Below, in pieces: positions 17,701-25,831 of a stretch of DNA of 26,726 bases; position 1 is the first letter of the stretch; the number at the start of each line of letters is the position of its first letter. The stretch comes from Pseudomonadota bacterium. GTDB lineage: Bacteria > Pseudomonadota > Alphaproteobacteria > Acetobacterales > Acetobacteraceae. The stretch lies in assembly GCA_021808185.1 (NCBI GenBank), contig JAKBCB010000005.1:1-26726 (forward strand), written 5' to 3'. A model generated the notes under the pieces. It had not been told where the DNA came from. It saw nothing but the letters and a program-made list of their open reading frames with translations, and did no database searches. A program made the position numbers and the translations under genes.

Positions 17701-18569
17701 GCGACCGTCCGCCAATAGGCCCACGCATCGGCGATGGTGTCGTCGAGCGTGAAGCGCGGGGAAAAGCCGGTGGCGCGGCGCAGGCGGGCGGGGTCGGCCA
17801 CCATCCAGAGCGGTTCGCCCGCGCGCGGTGCCCGCCCGCCGAGCCGCACCAGATGGCTGGACGCGCCGGCCACCCGGCGCGCCAGTTCGCCAAGCGTGAT
17901 CGGCCGCCCGGTGCCGATGTTCACCGGCCCCAGCGCGTCCGACAGCGCCAGCCGGGCGATCGCCTCGCCCGCGTCGCGGACATCGATCGCGTCCCGCGTC
18001 AGGTTGGCCGGCCCGGTGCGCAGCTCGGTGCCGGCGCGGACCGCGGCGATGAGGCTGGGCAGCAGCCGGCCCGGGGCCTCGTGGCGGCCCACTGGCAGGA
18101 ACAGGCGCGCGCTGGCGGCGGTGAGGCCACATTGCGCGGCGAAGGCGGCGGCGGCGGTCCAGGTGGCGAGCTTGGCCGCGCCATACAGCGAGGCCGGCCG
18201 GGTTGCCCGCGTCTCCCGCCACGGTGTGCGTGTCGGGCGCGACCAGTCGTACTCGGCGCAGGTGCCGACCAGCACGAAGCGCCGCCCCCCGGCTTCGGCG
18301 AAGGCGCGCAGCAGATCGAGGCTGGCGGCCAGCCAGTCGAGATTTTCCGGGGCGTCCCAGTAGGTGCCATGGCGTGTCACCCAGGCGGCGTGGATCAGCG
18401 TGTCCGCCCGCGTGGCCGCGATCCATGCCCCGCGACCCTCCTGGGTCAGCAGATCGATGCCGGGGCGGGCGGGCACGAACGCCTCGGCGCCGAGGCCCCG
18501 CAACGCCGCCACGACCTGCCGCCCGACGAACCCCTCGCCGCCCGTTACCAACACGCGTCTTTGCGCCAT
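17697..18569 (-). CDS. NAD-dependent sugar epimerase/dehydratase (extended SDR)
   Basis: A 290-residue extended short-chain dehydrogenase of the nucleotide-sugar epimerase/reductase kind. The cofactor motif is GGEGFVG (residues 10-16), and the catalytic pair is YGAAK (Y129, K133). An upstream VGTCAEYDW (101-109) supplies the Thr/Ser position of the triad and is typical of enzymes that reduce or epimerise 4-keto-6-deoxyhexoses. The ATG at 18569 is chosen because it gives the standard short N-terminus. The longer start at 18599 adds ten residues and cannot be excluded; neither has a strong ribosome site. The gene is first of the group epimerase - C-methyltransferase - SGNH hydrolase and is divergent from the oxidoreductase at 18690. 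Confidence 0.88.
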   Translation of the reverse strand: MAQRRVLVTGGEGFVGRQVVAALRGLGAEAFVPARPGIDLLTQEGRGAWIAATRADTLIHAAWVTRHGTYWDAPENLDWLAASLDLLRAFAEAGGRRFVLVGTCAEYDWSRPTRTPWRETRATRPASLYGAAKLATWTAAAAFAAQCGLTAASARLFLPVGRHEAPGRLLPSLIAAVRAGTELRTGPANLTRDAIDVRDAGEAIARLALSDALGPVNIGTGRPITLGELARRVAGASSHLVRLGGRAPRAGEPLWMVADPARLRRATGFSPRFTLDDTIADAWAYWRTVA

Positions 18570-18634
18570 TGCGCCGCCATTTTGCTGCGCGCCCAGCATG
18601 CGCCGCAGGATTTAAGGAAGCGTGACGCCCGGAT

Positions 18635-18663
18635 TTGACGCGGGCGAGGCACTGGACTGTCAT
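18635..18663 (+). promoter_or_regulatory. Candidate sigma-70-like promoter for the SAF-domain oxidoreductase
   Basis: TTGACG (18635-18640), a 17-base spacer and TGTCAT (18658-18663) lie 27 bases before the start codon at 18690, in the gap between two divergent genes. The -35 matches 5 of 6 and the -10 matches 4 of 6 consensus bases. This is a plausible match, not proof, since GC-rich alphaproteobacteria often use weaker promoters. Confidence 0.4.
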
Positions 18664-18689
18664 GCCGCCAACTCCGGGGGAACGACGCC

Positions 18690-19991
18690 ATGAACCTGTT
18701 TCGCATGCTCGCGGCGCGCGCCGAAGCCGGGCGGCCGGTGCGCGTGGGGCTGATCGGGGCGGGCAAATTCGGCTCGATGTTTCTGGCCCAGGTGCCGACC
18801 ACCCCCGGCCTGATCGTGACCGGCATAGCCGACCTCTCCCCCGAACGCGCCCGCGCCGCTTGCCGCGCGGTCGGCTGGACCGAGGAGCGCCTCGCCGCCA
18901 CCCTGTTCGTCGAGGATGGCGCGGCGCTCGCACGGCGCGACGACGTGGAGGTGGTGGTGGAAGCCACCGGCAGCCCCGCCGCCGGCATCGCCCATGCCCG
19001 CGCGGCCATCGCGGCTGGCAAGCATGTGGTGATGGTCAACGTGGAGGCCGACGTGCTGGCCGGGCCGCTGCTGGCCGAACAGGCGCGGCAGGCGGGCGTG
19101 GTGTATTCGCTCGCCTACGGCGACCAGCCGGCGCTGACGGCGGAAATGGTGGACTGGGCGCGAGCCTGCGGTTTTTCTGTCGTTGCCGCCGGCAAGGGAA
19201 CAAAATACCTGCCGCTGTACCATCGCGTCACGCCGGATGACGTGTGGACGCATTACGGGCTGACGCCGGAGCAGGCGCGCGCGGCCGGCATGAACCCGCA
19301 AATGTTCAACTCCTTCCTCGATGGCACGAAATCCGCGATCGAGATGGCCGCGATCGCGAATGCCTGCGACCTCGATGTGCCGAGCGACGGGCTATCGTTC
19401 CCGGCCTGCGGGGTGGACGATCTGCCGTACCTGCTGCGCCCGCGCGCCGCCGGCGGCGTGCTGGAGCGTGCGGGCATTGTCGAAGTGGTGTCGTCGCTGG
19501 AACGCGACGGGCGGCCGGTGTTTCGCGATCTGCGCTGGGGCGTCTACGTGGTGTTCGAGGCGCCGGGCGATTACGCGGCGCAGTGCTTCCGCCAGTACGG
19601 CCTGCGCACCGACCCGAGCGGCCGGTATGCCGCGATGTACAAGCCGTATCATCTGATCGGACTGGAGCTGAACATTTCTGTTCTGTCCGCCGCGCTGCGG
19701 GGCGAGCCGACAGGCCAGCCGCATGCGTGGCGCGGCGATGTCGTCGCGGTGGCCAAGCGTGCCCTGCGCGCCGGGGAAACGCTGGACGGCGAGGGCGGTT
19801 ACACAGTCTGGGGCAAACTGCTGCCTGCCAAGGCCAGTCTCGCGCGCCGGGCGCTGCCGATCGGGCTGGCGCATGGGGTCCGGCTGGTGCGCGACGTGGC
19901 GGACGGCGCCATCGTGGGCTGGGACGACGTGGTGGCGGCTCACGGTGCCGCCGCACAGGCCCGGCGGGAGATGGAGGAGCGGTTCGGCTGA
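18690..19991 (+). CDS. Predicted homoserine-dehydrogenase-like oxidoreductase with C-terminal SAF domain
   Basis: A 433-residue NAD(P)-dependent oxidoreductase of the COG4091 type. The Rossmann motif GAGKFG lies at residues 23-28, in an N-terminal homoserine-dehydrogenase-like domain with VEATG and GKHVVMVNVEADV as further landmarks. The middle region contains GKGTKYLPLYH and a DGTKSAIEMA segment. The C-terminal part (about 330-433, with KPYHLIGLELNISVL and a late TLDGEGGYTVWGK) is the SAF-like portion. The family has been linked to unusual hydroxyacid or branched-sugar breakdown in some bacteria, but its reaction here is unknown. The ATG has GGGGGAA about 8 bases upstream. It is a lone plus-strand gene between two minus-strand glycan gene groups. 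Confidence 0.85.
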   Translation: MNLFRMLAARAEAGRPVRVGLIGAGKFGSMFLAQVPTTPGLIVTGIADLSPERARAACRAVGWTEERLAATLFVEDGAALARRDDVEVVVEATGSPAAGIAHARAAIAAGKHVVMVNVEADVLAGPLLAEQARQAGVVYSLAYGDQPALTAEMVDWARACGFSVVAAGKGTKYLPLYHRVTPDDVWTHYGLTPEQARAAGMNPQMFNSFLDGTKSAIEMAAIANACDLDVPSDGLSFPACGVDDLPYLLRPRAAGGVLERAGIVEVVSSLERDGRPVFRDLRWGVYVVFEAPGDYAAQCFRQYGLRTDPSGRYAAMYKPYHLIGLELNISVLSAALRGEPTGQPHAWRGDVVAVAKRALRAGETLDGEGGYTVWGKLLPAKASLARRALPIGLAHGVRLVRDVADGAIVGWDDVVAAHGAAAQARREMEERFG

Positions 19992-20007
19992 ACCGCCCCC
20001 CACGGGT

Positions 20008-20754
20008 TCAGAACGTCGTGCGCCCGCCGGAAATGTCGAAGGTGGCGGCGGTGCTGAACGAGAGTTCCTCGCTGGCGAGGAAGCAGATCAGCGCCGCGTT
20101 CTCCTCGACGGTGCCGAAGCGGCCCATCGGGATCTTCGAGAGCATGTAGTCGATCGCCGCCTGATCGAGCGTGTCGAGGATCGGCGTCACCACGGTCGCC
20201 GGCGTGATGCAGTTCGCCCGCACCCCGGTCTTGGCCAGTTCCTTGCCAAGCGACTTGGTCAGCCCGATCACCGCGGCCTTCGAGGCGGAATAGGCCGCCA
20301 TGCGCGGATTGCCTTCCTTGCCCGCGACCGAGGCGATGTTCACGATGCGGCCGTAGTCGTTCTTCAGCATCAGCGGCACCACGGAGCGGCAGCAGTAGAA
20401 CATGCCGTTGACGTTGACATCCATCACCTGCTTCCAGGCATCCACCCCGATCTCCCACAGCGTGGCGCTCGGCCCCGCGATGCCCGCGCTGTTGACCAGG
20501 ATGTCGAGCCGGCCGAGGGCGGCGAAGGTGTTCTCCGCCGCGCGCGCGACGGCGGCGTGGTCGCTGATGTCCAGCGCTTCGGTGTGAACGGGGCCGCCGA
20601 CCTTGTCCGCCAGCTTCGCCAGTGTGGCTGCATCGCGATCCCATACCGCGATCTTGGCGCCTTCGCGCAGGAAGCGCTGGGCCGCGCCAAAGCCGATGCC
20701 GGACGCGCCACCGGTGACCACCGCCACCCGTCCCTCGAAACGCTTGTCGCTCAT
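20008..20754 (-). CDS. Short-chain dehydrogenase/reductase (classical SDR)
   Basis: A 248-residue classical SDR, a soluble NAD(P)-dependent oxidoreductase. The cofactor motif TGGASGIG is at residues 14-21, NSAG (in place of the usual NNAG) at 88-91, and the catalytic tetrad is N114, S142, Y155 and K159 (YSASK). D39 after the second strand suggests NAD preference. The C-terminal GRFGTVEENAALICFLASEE and FDISGGRTTF are typical of 3-oxoacyl-ACP-reductase or sugar-dehydrogenase-like members; the substrate is not determined. The ATG at 20754 has an AGGAGG site 7 bases upstream, which rules out the longer frame. It sits 59 bases after the small methyltransferase on the same strand and may be the last gene of that operon, ending 16 bases from the convergent oxidoreductase. 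Confidence 0.92.
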   Translation of the reverse strand: MSDKRFEGRVAVVTGGASGIGFGAAQRFLREGAKIAVWDRDAATLAKLADKVGGPVHTEALDISDHAAVARAAENTFAALGRLDILVNSAGIAGPSATLWEIGVDAWKQVMDVNVNGMFYCCRSVVPLMLKNDYGRIVNIASVAGKEGNPRMAAYSASKAAVIGLTKSLGKELAKTGVRANCITPATVVTPILDTLDQAAIDYMLSKIPMGRFGTVEENAALICFLASEELSFSTAATFDISGGRTTF

Positions 20755-20813
20755 GGTTTCCTCCTGTCCTTGGCTTGGCTTAGCGCGGTTGCGCCCGTGG
20801 CGGAAGCCACCGG

Positions 20814-21503
20814 CTACGGACGCCGCAGGATCGCAACCGTCTGCCACAGATTGGGCGCATCGCCCCAGGGTGCGTCGGCGCCGTCGATGAACGCCTCGCG
20901 CTCGTAGCCCAGCTTCGTCGCCCAGAGGTCGATGGCGTTGCGCTCGATGAACTGATTGAGGTGCGGCGTCTCGCTCTTGCGCTGTGCCTCGACCGTTCCG
21001 GAAAACACCAGCCAGTGTTCCGGGTTGGCGAATTCCAGGAACGAGAACACCAGCCGCCCGCCCGGCCGCAGCACGCGCTTGATGTCCTCCATGTACAGAT
21101 AGGTTTCGGCGTGCAGCAGATGCGTGAACACGCTGAAGGCCGCGACCATGTCGGCCGAGGCGTCGGGCGCGGGAATGGCAAGCGTGCGGTTAAGCACGTA
21201 GCGATAGGTCGATGGCGACCTGGTTTTCGCGTAATCCAGCAGCGCCTGCACGATGTCGATGCCGAGATAGTCGATGCGCATGGCCTGCCCGAGCGCCCAG
21301 GCGAGCCGCCCGCTGCCGCAGCCGAGATCGATCAGCGACATGCCGTCGCGCAACCCGGCATGACGCACCACGGAGCGTTCGATCCGTCCGATGTTCTCGA
21401 AATCGCCGCCGACCGCGACCGCCATCGCCTCGTCGATGGGGCGCGTGGCGACGAGGTTGGCGACGAGGCGCTCGTAATCCTCGACGAAGTGGAATTCAGC
21501 CAC
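20814..21503 (-). CDS. Class I SAM-dependent methyltransferase
   Basis: A 229-residue soluble methyltransferase of the Methyltransf_11/25 type. SAM motif I is DLGCGSGRLA (59-68), motif II begins GIDIVQ (81-86), and FSVFTHL with VLRPGGRLVFSF completes motifs III and IV. It starts at GTG 21503 behind a strong AGGAGGG site that lies inside the last codons of the giant gene. The two reading frames overlap by 8 bases, so translation is probably coupled. The N-terminal 40 residues (an acidic/aromatic VEDYERLVANLVAT stretch) are not part of the core fold. The acceptor is unknown; the operon context points to a sugar or glycan. Confidence 0.9.
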   Translation of the reverse strand: MAEFHFVEDYERLVANLVATRPIDEAMAVAVGGDFENIGRIERSVVRHAGLRDGMSLIDLGCGSGRLAWALGQAMRIDYLGIDIVQALLDYAKTRSPSTYRYVLNRTLAIPAPDASADMVAAFSVFTHLLHAETYLYMEDIKRVLRPGGRLVFSFLEFANPEHWLVFSGTVEAQRKSETPHLNQFIERNAIDLWATKLGYEREAFIDGADAPWGDAPNLWQTVAILRRP

Positions 21504-24500
21504 GCGTCCCTCCTGGCCGGCGGCCGATATACTCGAAGCCTGCGGCGATCGATTCCTGGGTGGTCTGGCGCAGACGGCGCAGATCGGCCACGCGCGGGCT
21601 GGCGGCGAACGCGGCGGGATCGGTCCACAGATCGGCGAACTCGCCGAACGTCGCGGCGCCGAGCGCCCGCGCAGCCTCGGCCGAGACATCGCCTTGCACG
21701 GCCGCGCGCGCTTCGTGCGCGAGCCATGCGAGCGTGTAGGCCGGATTGAAATTGTCCGAGACGTGCAGGCGCTCCGTCTCGAACCCCGCGAACCATGCCT
21801 CCAGCCCGTATCGGGTGCAGTTGTAGAAATGGTATGGCGCTTCGTGCAGCGGCTGCAGGAACGCGGTGTGGACAAGCACCCTGCCGCCCGGCCGCAGCAC
21901 GCGCAGGATCTCCGCCGCCACGCGCGCCGGCTCCCGGTAATGCTCGAACGCGTTCAGCACGACGACCGCTTCGAACACGCTGTCCTGGAACGGTAGATGG
22001 TGTGCGTCGGCCACAACGGACGTGTTGCGGAAGATCGACGCCTCGGCCTCGATCACATGCGGCAGCCGCTCTGCCGTGCCACCGGCGCTGAGGTTCAGCA
22101 CCGGCCCCGTCGCCTCGCGCATCATTGCCTGCGCCGCTTCTGGCAGCGGATTGCTGACGTGCTGATCGAGCACCACGCGCGGCGCGGACATGCCGGGGAA
22201 CAGCACCGGCCGCCCGGCCACGAGTGGCCAGCGCCGCGCGCCATCTGGCGTGCGCAGCGTATCGCCATCGCGCACGAGCGGCTGACCTGTCTCCGGGCAA
22301 CGCAGCAGCGGCAGGATCGCCTCCAGCGCCGACATCTCGGTGCCTGCGCTGGTGGGCGCGGGTGGCGGCGGTGCCTGCTTGGCGGCCACCAGCGACAGCC
22401 ACGGATGCCGGCGCTGCATGTCCGCGACAACGCGCGGCTTGGTGTCGGCCAATTCGGTGGTGGTGCGCAGCATGGAGCCGCGATGCACCCGATATTCGGC
22501 CAGCGGTTCACCGGCGACCTGCTGACCGGTCAGCCCGAGTTCGGCCATGCGGCACCAGAATTCGTAATCCTCCCACCCGAGCCGCGATTCGCCGTAGCCG
22601 CCGGCGCCGGCCCAGGCGGCGACCGAGACCAGCGCCATGGCGTCGATATGCGGCACCCCGATCAGCCGCGCGGGGGCGTACGGGAAGATGCCCATCAGGT
22701 TCGCGCTGTCGCCGAACTCGCGGATGACCGGATAGGTGAAGGCCGCGCCGCTGGCCTCGGCGTGGCGCAGCAGCGTCTCGCAGCATGTGGGCAGCAGCCG
22801 GTTGTCCGCGTCCAGCGGCAGCACGTAGGGCGTCTCGGCGGCGGCGAACCCGGCGTTGCGGGTTGGACCAAGTCCGGCATTGGCGGCATTGCTGATCAGC
22901 GTGATGCGGTTGAAGCGCGCGGCGTGGCGCTCGCTCCAGGCGCGGACCACGTCCGGCGAGGTGTCGGTGGAGGCATCGTCGATGATGACGAGATCGAGCG
23001 GTGCCAGGGTCTGCGCCGCGACGGAGTCGAGCGCTTCCTCGACATGGCCGGCGTAGTTGTAGAGCGGGACGATCACCGTCACGTCGGCGTCGCCCAGCGC
23101 GTCCGCCGCGAACACGATCTCGCCGCGCGGCACCAGCGGGGCCGGGCGCGGCGCGGCGGCGCGCTGCACGTCGAGCGCGAAGGCGCGCGCGGCGCGCGGG
23201 CCGCCGCGGATCTGGTCCAGGATGGAAGCGACCGCTTCGGTCCGGCGCTCCGGCCCGAAGGTCCAGAGCACGTCGAGATACGCCGCGCGCACGATGCGCT
23301 GACGCAAGGCGGGGTCGGCGACCAGCGTGCTCAGCGCCGCGTACCAATCATCCGGCGTTGCCGCGAGAAACCCGGTGCGGCCATGCGCGATGGCGCGGTG
23401 GAACGGGCCGGTGGGCGAGGCGACGGTACAGACATCGACCAGGGCGGCTTCGAAATACTTCAACTCGCTCTTGGCCTCGCAGAACTCGTTGCCGACTTCC
23501 AGGGGCGCGAGGTTGATGTCGAAGCGGGCGATCTCGTCCGGCAGGTGTTCCAGCTTCACCGTGTCGCGCCATTCGATCTGCGCCTCCAGTCCGGCGAGGG
23601 CCGGAAATTCGGCGAGGTCGAGCAGCGGGCCGCCGTCGATATGACTTTTGAACAGCACCAGCCGGCATTCGGGGTGTTCGCGCAGGATGCGCGCGACGGC
23701 GCTTGCGGCCTGCGCGAAGTCCCGCTGATGCGTGCGCGAGCCGAGCGCGTAGCCGAGGCGGATCAAGCCGTCGCCGCCGGCCAGCCGCCGCCGGCGCGCA
23801 ACGCGGCGGGAGGCGCGCAGCGTCGCGCGGTCGAATCCGTTCGGCAGCACCAGCGTGGGCTTGGCATGGCGGCGGATATGCCAGGCCAGTTCATCCGTGG
23901 TGGTCACGGCGAATTCGCAGTTCGCCATGGTATCGCGCATCCGCGTGTAATGGCCGCGCACGGCGTCCTCGGGGATGTGCTGCGTGCGGATGCCGTCGAT
24001 CACCGCGACGCGGGCCAGATCCGGCTCGACCATCAGGTCGTCCACGTCGAAAACGAGTTTGGCGCCCGCCTCCCGCGCGGCTTCCACGGCGACGGCGACG
24101 CCGTTGGTCCAGGCGGCGCGCCAGATGACCACGATGTCGGCGGCAAGGATGTCCTCGCGATGCGCGGGCACGTCCTCGGCCGCCAGGACGTGCGTGCGGG
24201 CGCCAGCCATTTCGGCGGCCCGTGCGAAACGGTGGACGCGATAGATCTCGCCGGGCGTGCCCGGCTCGCCGGAGACGAACACCACGCGGGGCGGCGGCAG
24301 CGTGAGCGCGGCGTTGCCCGCCGGCACAGCCCATGCGGCCGGGTTGGAGAACGCGGGCGCGGGCGGTGTCGTGGCCGGCTCGGCATCGGCCACGGACACG
24401 ATGGCGCGGCCCTCGGCCTTGCCGCTTTCCAGATAATGCAGCAACGGACTGAGGCCGTGCGCCGCCACGTCCGGATAGCGCGCGAGATATTCCTTCGCGT

Positions 24501-25818
24501 CGAACGATGCGCTCGGGTCGCGCCCCTCGGCGCCGCCGCGCAGCACGAAATGCAGCGCCGGGTCCATTCCCGTGGCGGCCACGTCCGGGTAGCGCGCCAG
24601 ATACCAGTTGGGGTCGAACAGCGCGGTCGCGGACACCAGCGCGAGCCCATGGCGCACTCGGGCGCGGTATGCAAGGCCGCGACGCAACCGGAACGTCATC
24701 GCCCAGAACGCGACTTTTGCCGCATCGGCCGCCTTGTCGCGCAGGCGTTCTGGCACGCGCCGGGCGATCTTGCGCAGGGGTGAGGTGGCGCGCCATGTGA
24801 AGGAGCCGACGAGTCGTGCCCGCTCGGAGGCCAGGGCGTTGCGCTCGGCGGTCAGCTTGTCGCGCGCGTCGCGCAGCGCATACAGCTCGGCGGAAACCCG
24901 GTTGACTTCCTGCCACGCCACGGCGGCGGCGCGGCGGGCTTCCTCGGCGCGTTGCGCGGCGCGGGTGCGCATCTTGGCGGTGTCGGTGGCGGCGCGGCGC
25001 ACCGCGTCGCGCTCGGCTTCCAGCGATGCCTGTTGCAGGTTGCGCGCGTGCAGTTGCTCGGCGAGGTGACGGACCCGCACCTCGGAGCGCCAGCGTTCGC
25101 CGAGTTGGCTGAACCGCTCGCGCACCGCCTGGATCGTGGCGGGATCGGTCAATGCGCACAGGCCCGCGACATCCGCCGGCACGTCGCGGCCGACCGCCAG
25201 CACGCCGAGGCCGTGTTCGTGGATGAACTCGAATGCGGGGTAGATCTGGCGCAGGTCGGAAAACACCTGCCACACGCCGAAGCCGCGTTCGCGCACATTG
25301 GTATCGTGGAACAGCACCACCGCCCGGTCCGACAGCTTGGGCAGCCAACTGTCGAAATCGTGGCGCACCGCCTCCTCGCTGTGCAGGCCGTCTATGTGCA
25401 GCAGGTCGATGGAGCCGTCCGGCATGTATGGTAGCGCCGCGTCGAACGTGCAGCGCAGCAGTTCGGAGAACGCGCCGAAATGCTGGTCGTGGAAGCGGCT
25501 CAGGTCGTCGAACACCTCCTGCCCGTAATGGCCGGCGTGTTCGTCGCCTTCCCAGGTATCGACGGCGAAACAGCGCGTGGCCAGTCGCGACTGCATCACC
25601 GCCTCGCAGAACGCGCTGTAGGAGACGCCGTTATGCGTGCCGAGTTCCACCAGCACGCGTGGCCGCGCGGCACTGACGATCCAGTGCGCGAACGGCACAT
25701 GCGCGGTCCAGGCGCTGTCCTGGCCAAGCCGGCGTGGCCGCCAGAACAGCGGATCGAGCGTGTCCGCCAGCAGTGCGGAGAGCACGTCGCCTGTCGGATG
25801 ATCGGTCGTGGAGTGCAT
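21496..25818 (-). CDS. Giant multidomain methyltransferase-glycosyltransferase fusion
   Basis: A 1440-residue single chain with up to four enzyme domains. In order: a SAM methyltransferase of the Methyltransf_24/cephalosporin-hydroxylase-like type (VELGTHNGVSY 57-67, AVDTWEGDEH 85-94, LLHIDGLHS 139-147); an Ala/Arg/Glu-rich coiled coil (245-335); two YPDVA repeats (401-433, 439-471); a GT4-like domain (about 510-870, FDVDD at 590-594, EFCEAKSELKYFE at 778-790); a GT2 domain (912-1145, DDAS 947-950, DAD 1003-1005, GWEDYEFW 1081-1088); a Trm112-like piece (about 1165-1210, only C1174 kept); and a second methyltransferase (about 1235-1345) with LNLSAGGT at motif I. The ATG at 25818 has only a weak site; the open frame further upstream overlaps the GT2 gene and lacks family features. 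It probably builds and caps a methylated surface glycan. Confidence 0.9.
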   Translation of the reverse strand: MHSTTDHPTGDVLSALLADTLDPLFWRPRRLGQDSAWTAHVPFAHWIVSAARPRVLVELGTHNGVSYSAFCEAVMQSRLATRCFAVDTWEGDEHAGHYGQEVFDDLSRFHDQHFGAFSELLRCTFDAALPYMPDGSIDLLHIDGLHSEEAVRHDFDSWLPKLSDRAVVLFHDTNVRERGFGVWQVFSDLRQIYPAFEFIHEHGLGVLAVGRDVPADVAGLCALTDPATIQAVRERFSQLGERWRSEVRVRHLAEQLHARNLQQASLEAERDAVRRAATDTAKMRTRAAQRAEEARRAAAVAWQEVNRVSAELYALRDARDKLTAERNALASERARLVGSFTWRATSPLRKIARRVPERLRDKAADAAKVAFWAMTFRLRRGLAYRARVRHGLALVSATALFDPNWYLARYPDVAATGMDPALHFVLRGGAEGRDPSASFDAKEYLARYPDVAAHGLSPLLHYLESGKAEGRAIVSVADAEPATTPPAPAFSNPAAWAVPAGNAALTLPPPRVVFVSGEPGTPGEIYRVHRFARAAEMAGARTHVLAAEDVPAHREDILAADIVVIWRAAWTNGVAVAVEAAREAGAKLVFDVDDLMVEPDLARVAVIDGIRTQHIPEDAVRGHYTRMRDTMANCEFAVTTTDELAWHIRRHAKPTLVLPNGFDRATLRASRRVARRRRLAGGDGLIRLGYALGSRTHQRDFAQAASAVARILREHPECRLVLFKSHIDGGPLLDLAEFPALAGLEAQIEWRDTVKLEHLPDEIARFDINLAPLEVGNEFCEAKSELKYFEAALVDVCTVASPTGPFHRAIAHGRTGFLAATPDDWYAALSTLVADPALRQRIVRAAYLDVLWTFGPERRTEAVASILDQIRGGPRAARAFALDVQRAAAPRPAPLVPRGEIVFAADALGDADVTVIVPLYNYAGHVEEALDSVAAQTLAPLDLVIIDDASTDTSPDVVRAWSERHAARFNRITLISNAANAGLGPTRNAGFAAAETPYVLPLDADNRLLPTCCETLLRHAEASGAAFTYPVIREFGDSANLMGIFPYAPARLIGVPHIDAMALVSVAAWAGAGGYGESRLGWEDYEFWCRMAELGLTGQQVAGEPLAEYRVHRGSMLRTTTELADTKPRVVADMQRRHPWLSLVAAKQAPPPPAPTSAGTEMSALEAILPLLRCPETGQPLVRDGDTLRTPDGARRWPLVAGRPVLFPGMSAPRVVLDQHVSNPLPEAAQAMMREATGPVLNLSAGGTAERLPHVIEAEASIFRNTSVVADAHHLPFQDSVFEAVVVLNAFEHYREPARVAAEILRVLRPGGRVLVHTAFLQPLHEAPYHFYNCTRYGLEAWFAGFETERLHVSDNFNPAYTLAWLAHEARAAVQGDVSAEAARALGAATFGEFADLWTDPAAFAASPRVADLRRLRQTTQESIAAGFEYIGRRPGGTRG

Positions 25819-25831
25819 CAGCGGTGCTGTC

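Noticed and set aside
21997..24783. A 928-codon plus-strand open frame inside the giant glycosyltransferase gene
   Set aside because: It is the antisense shadow of a frame with four enzyme-like domains; the composition is repetitive His/Arg/Gly/Gln without motifs.
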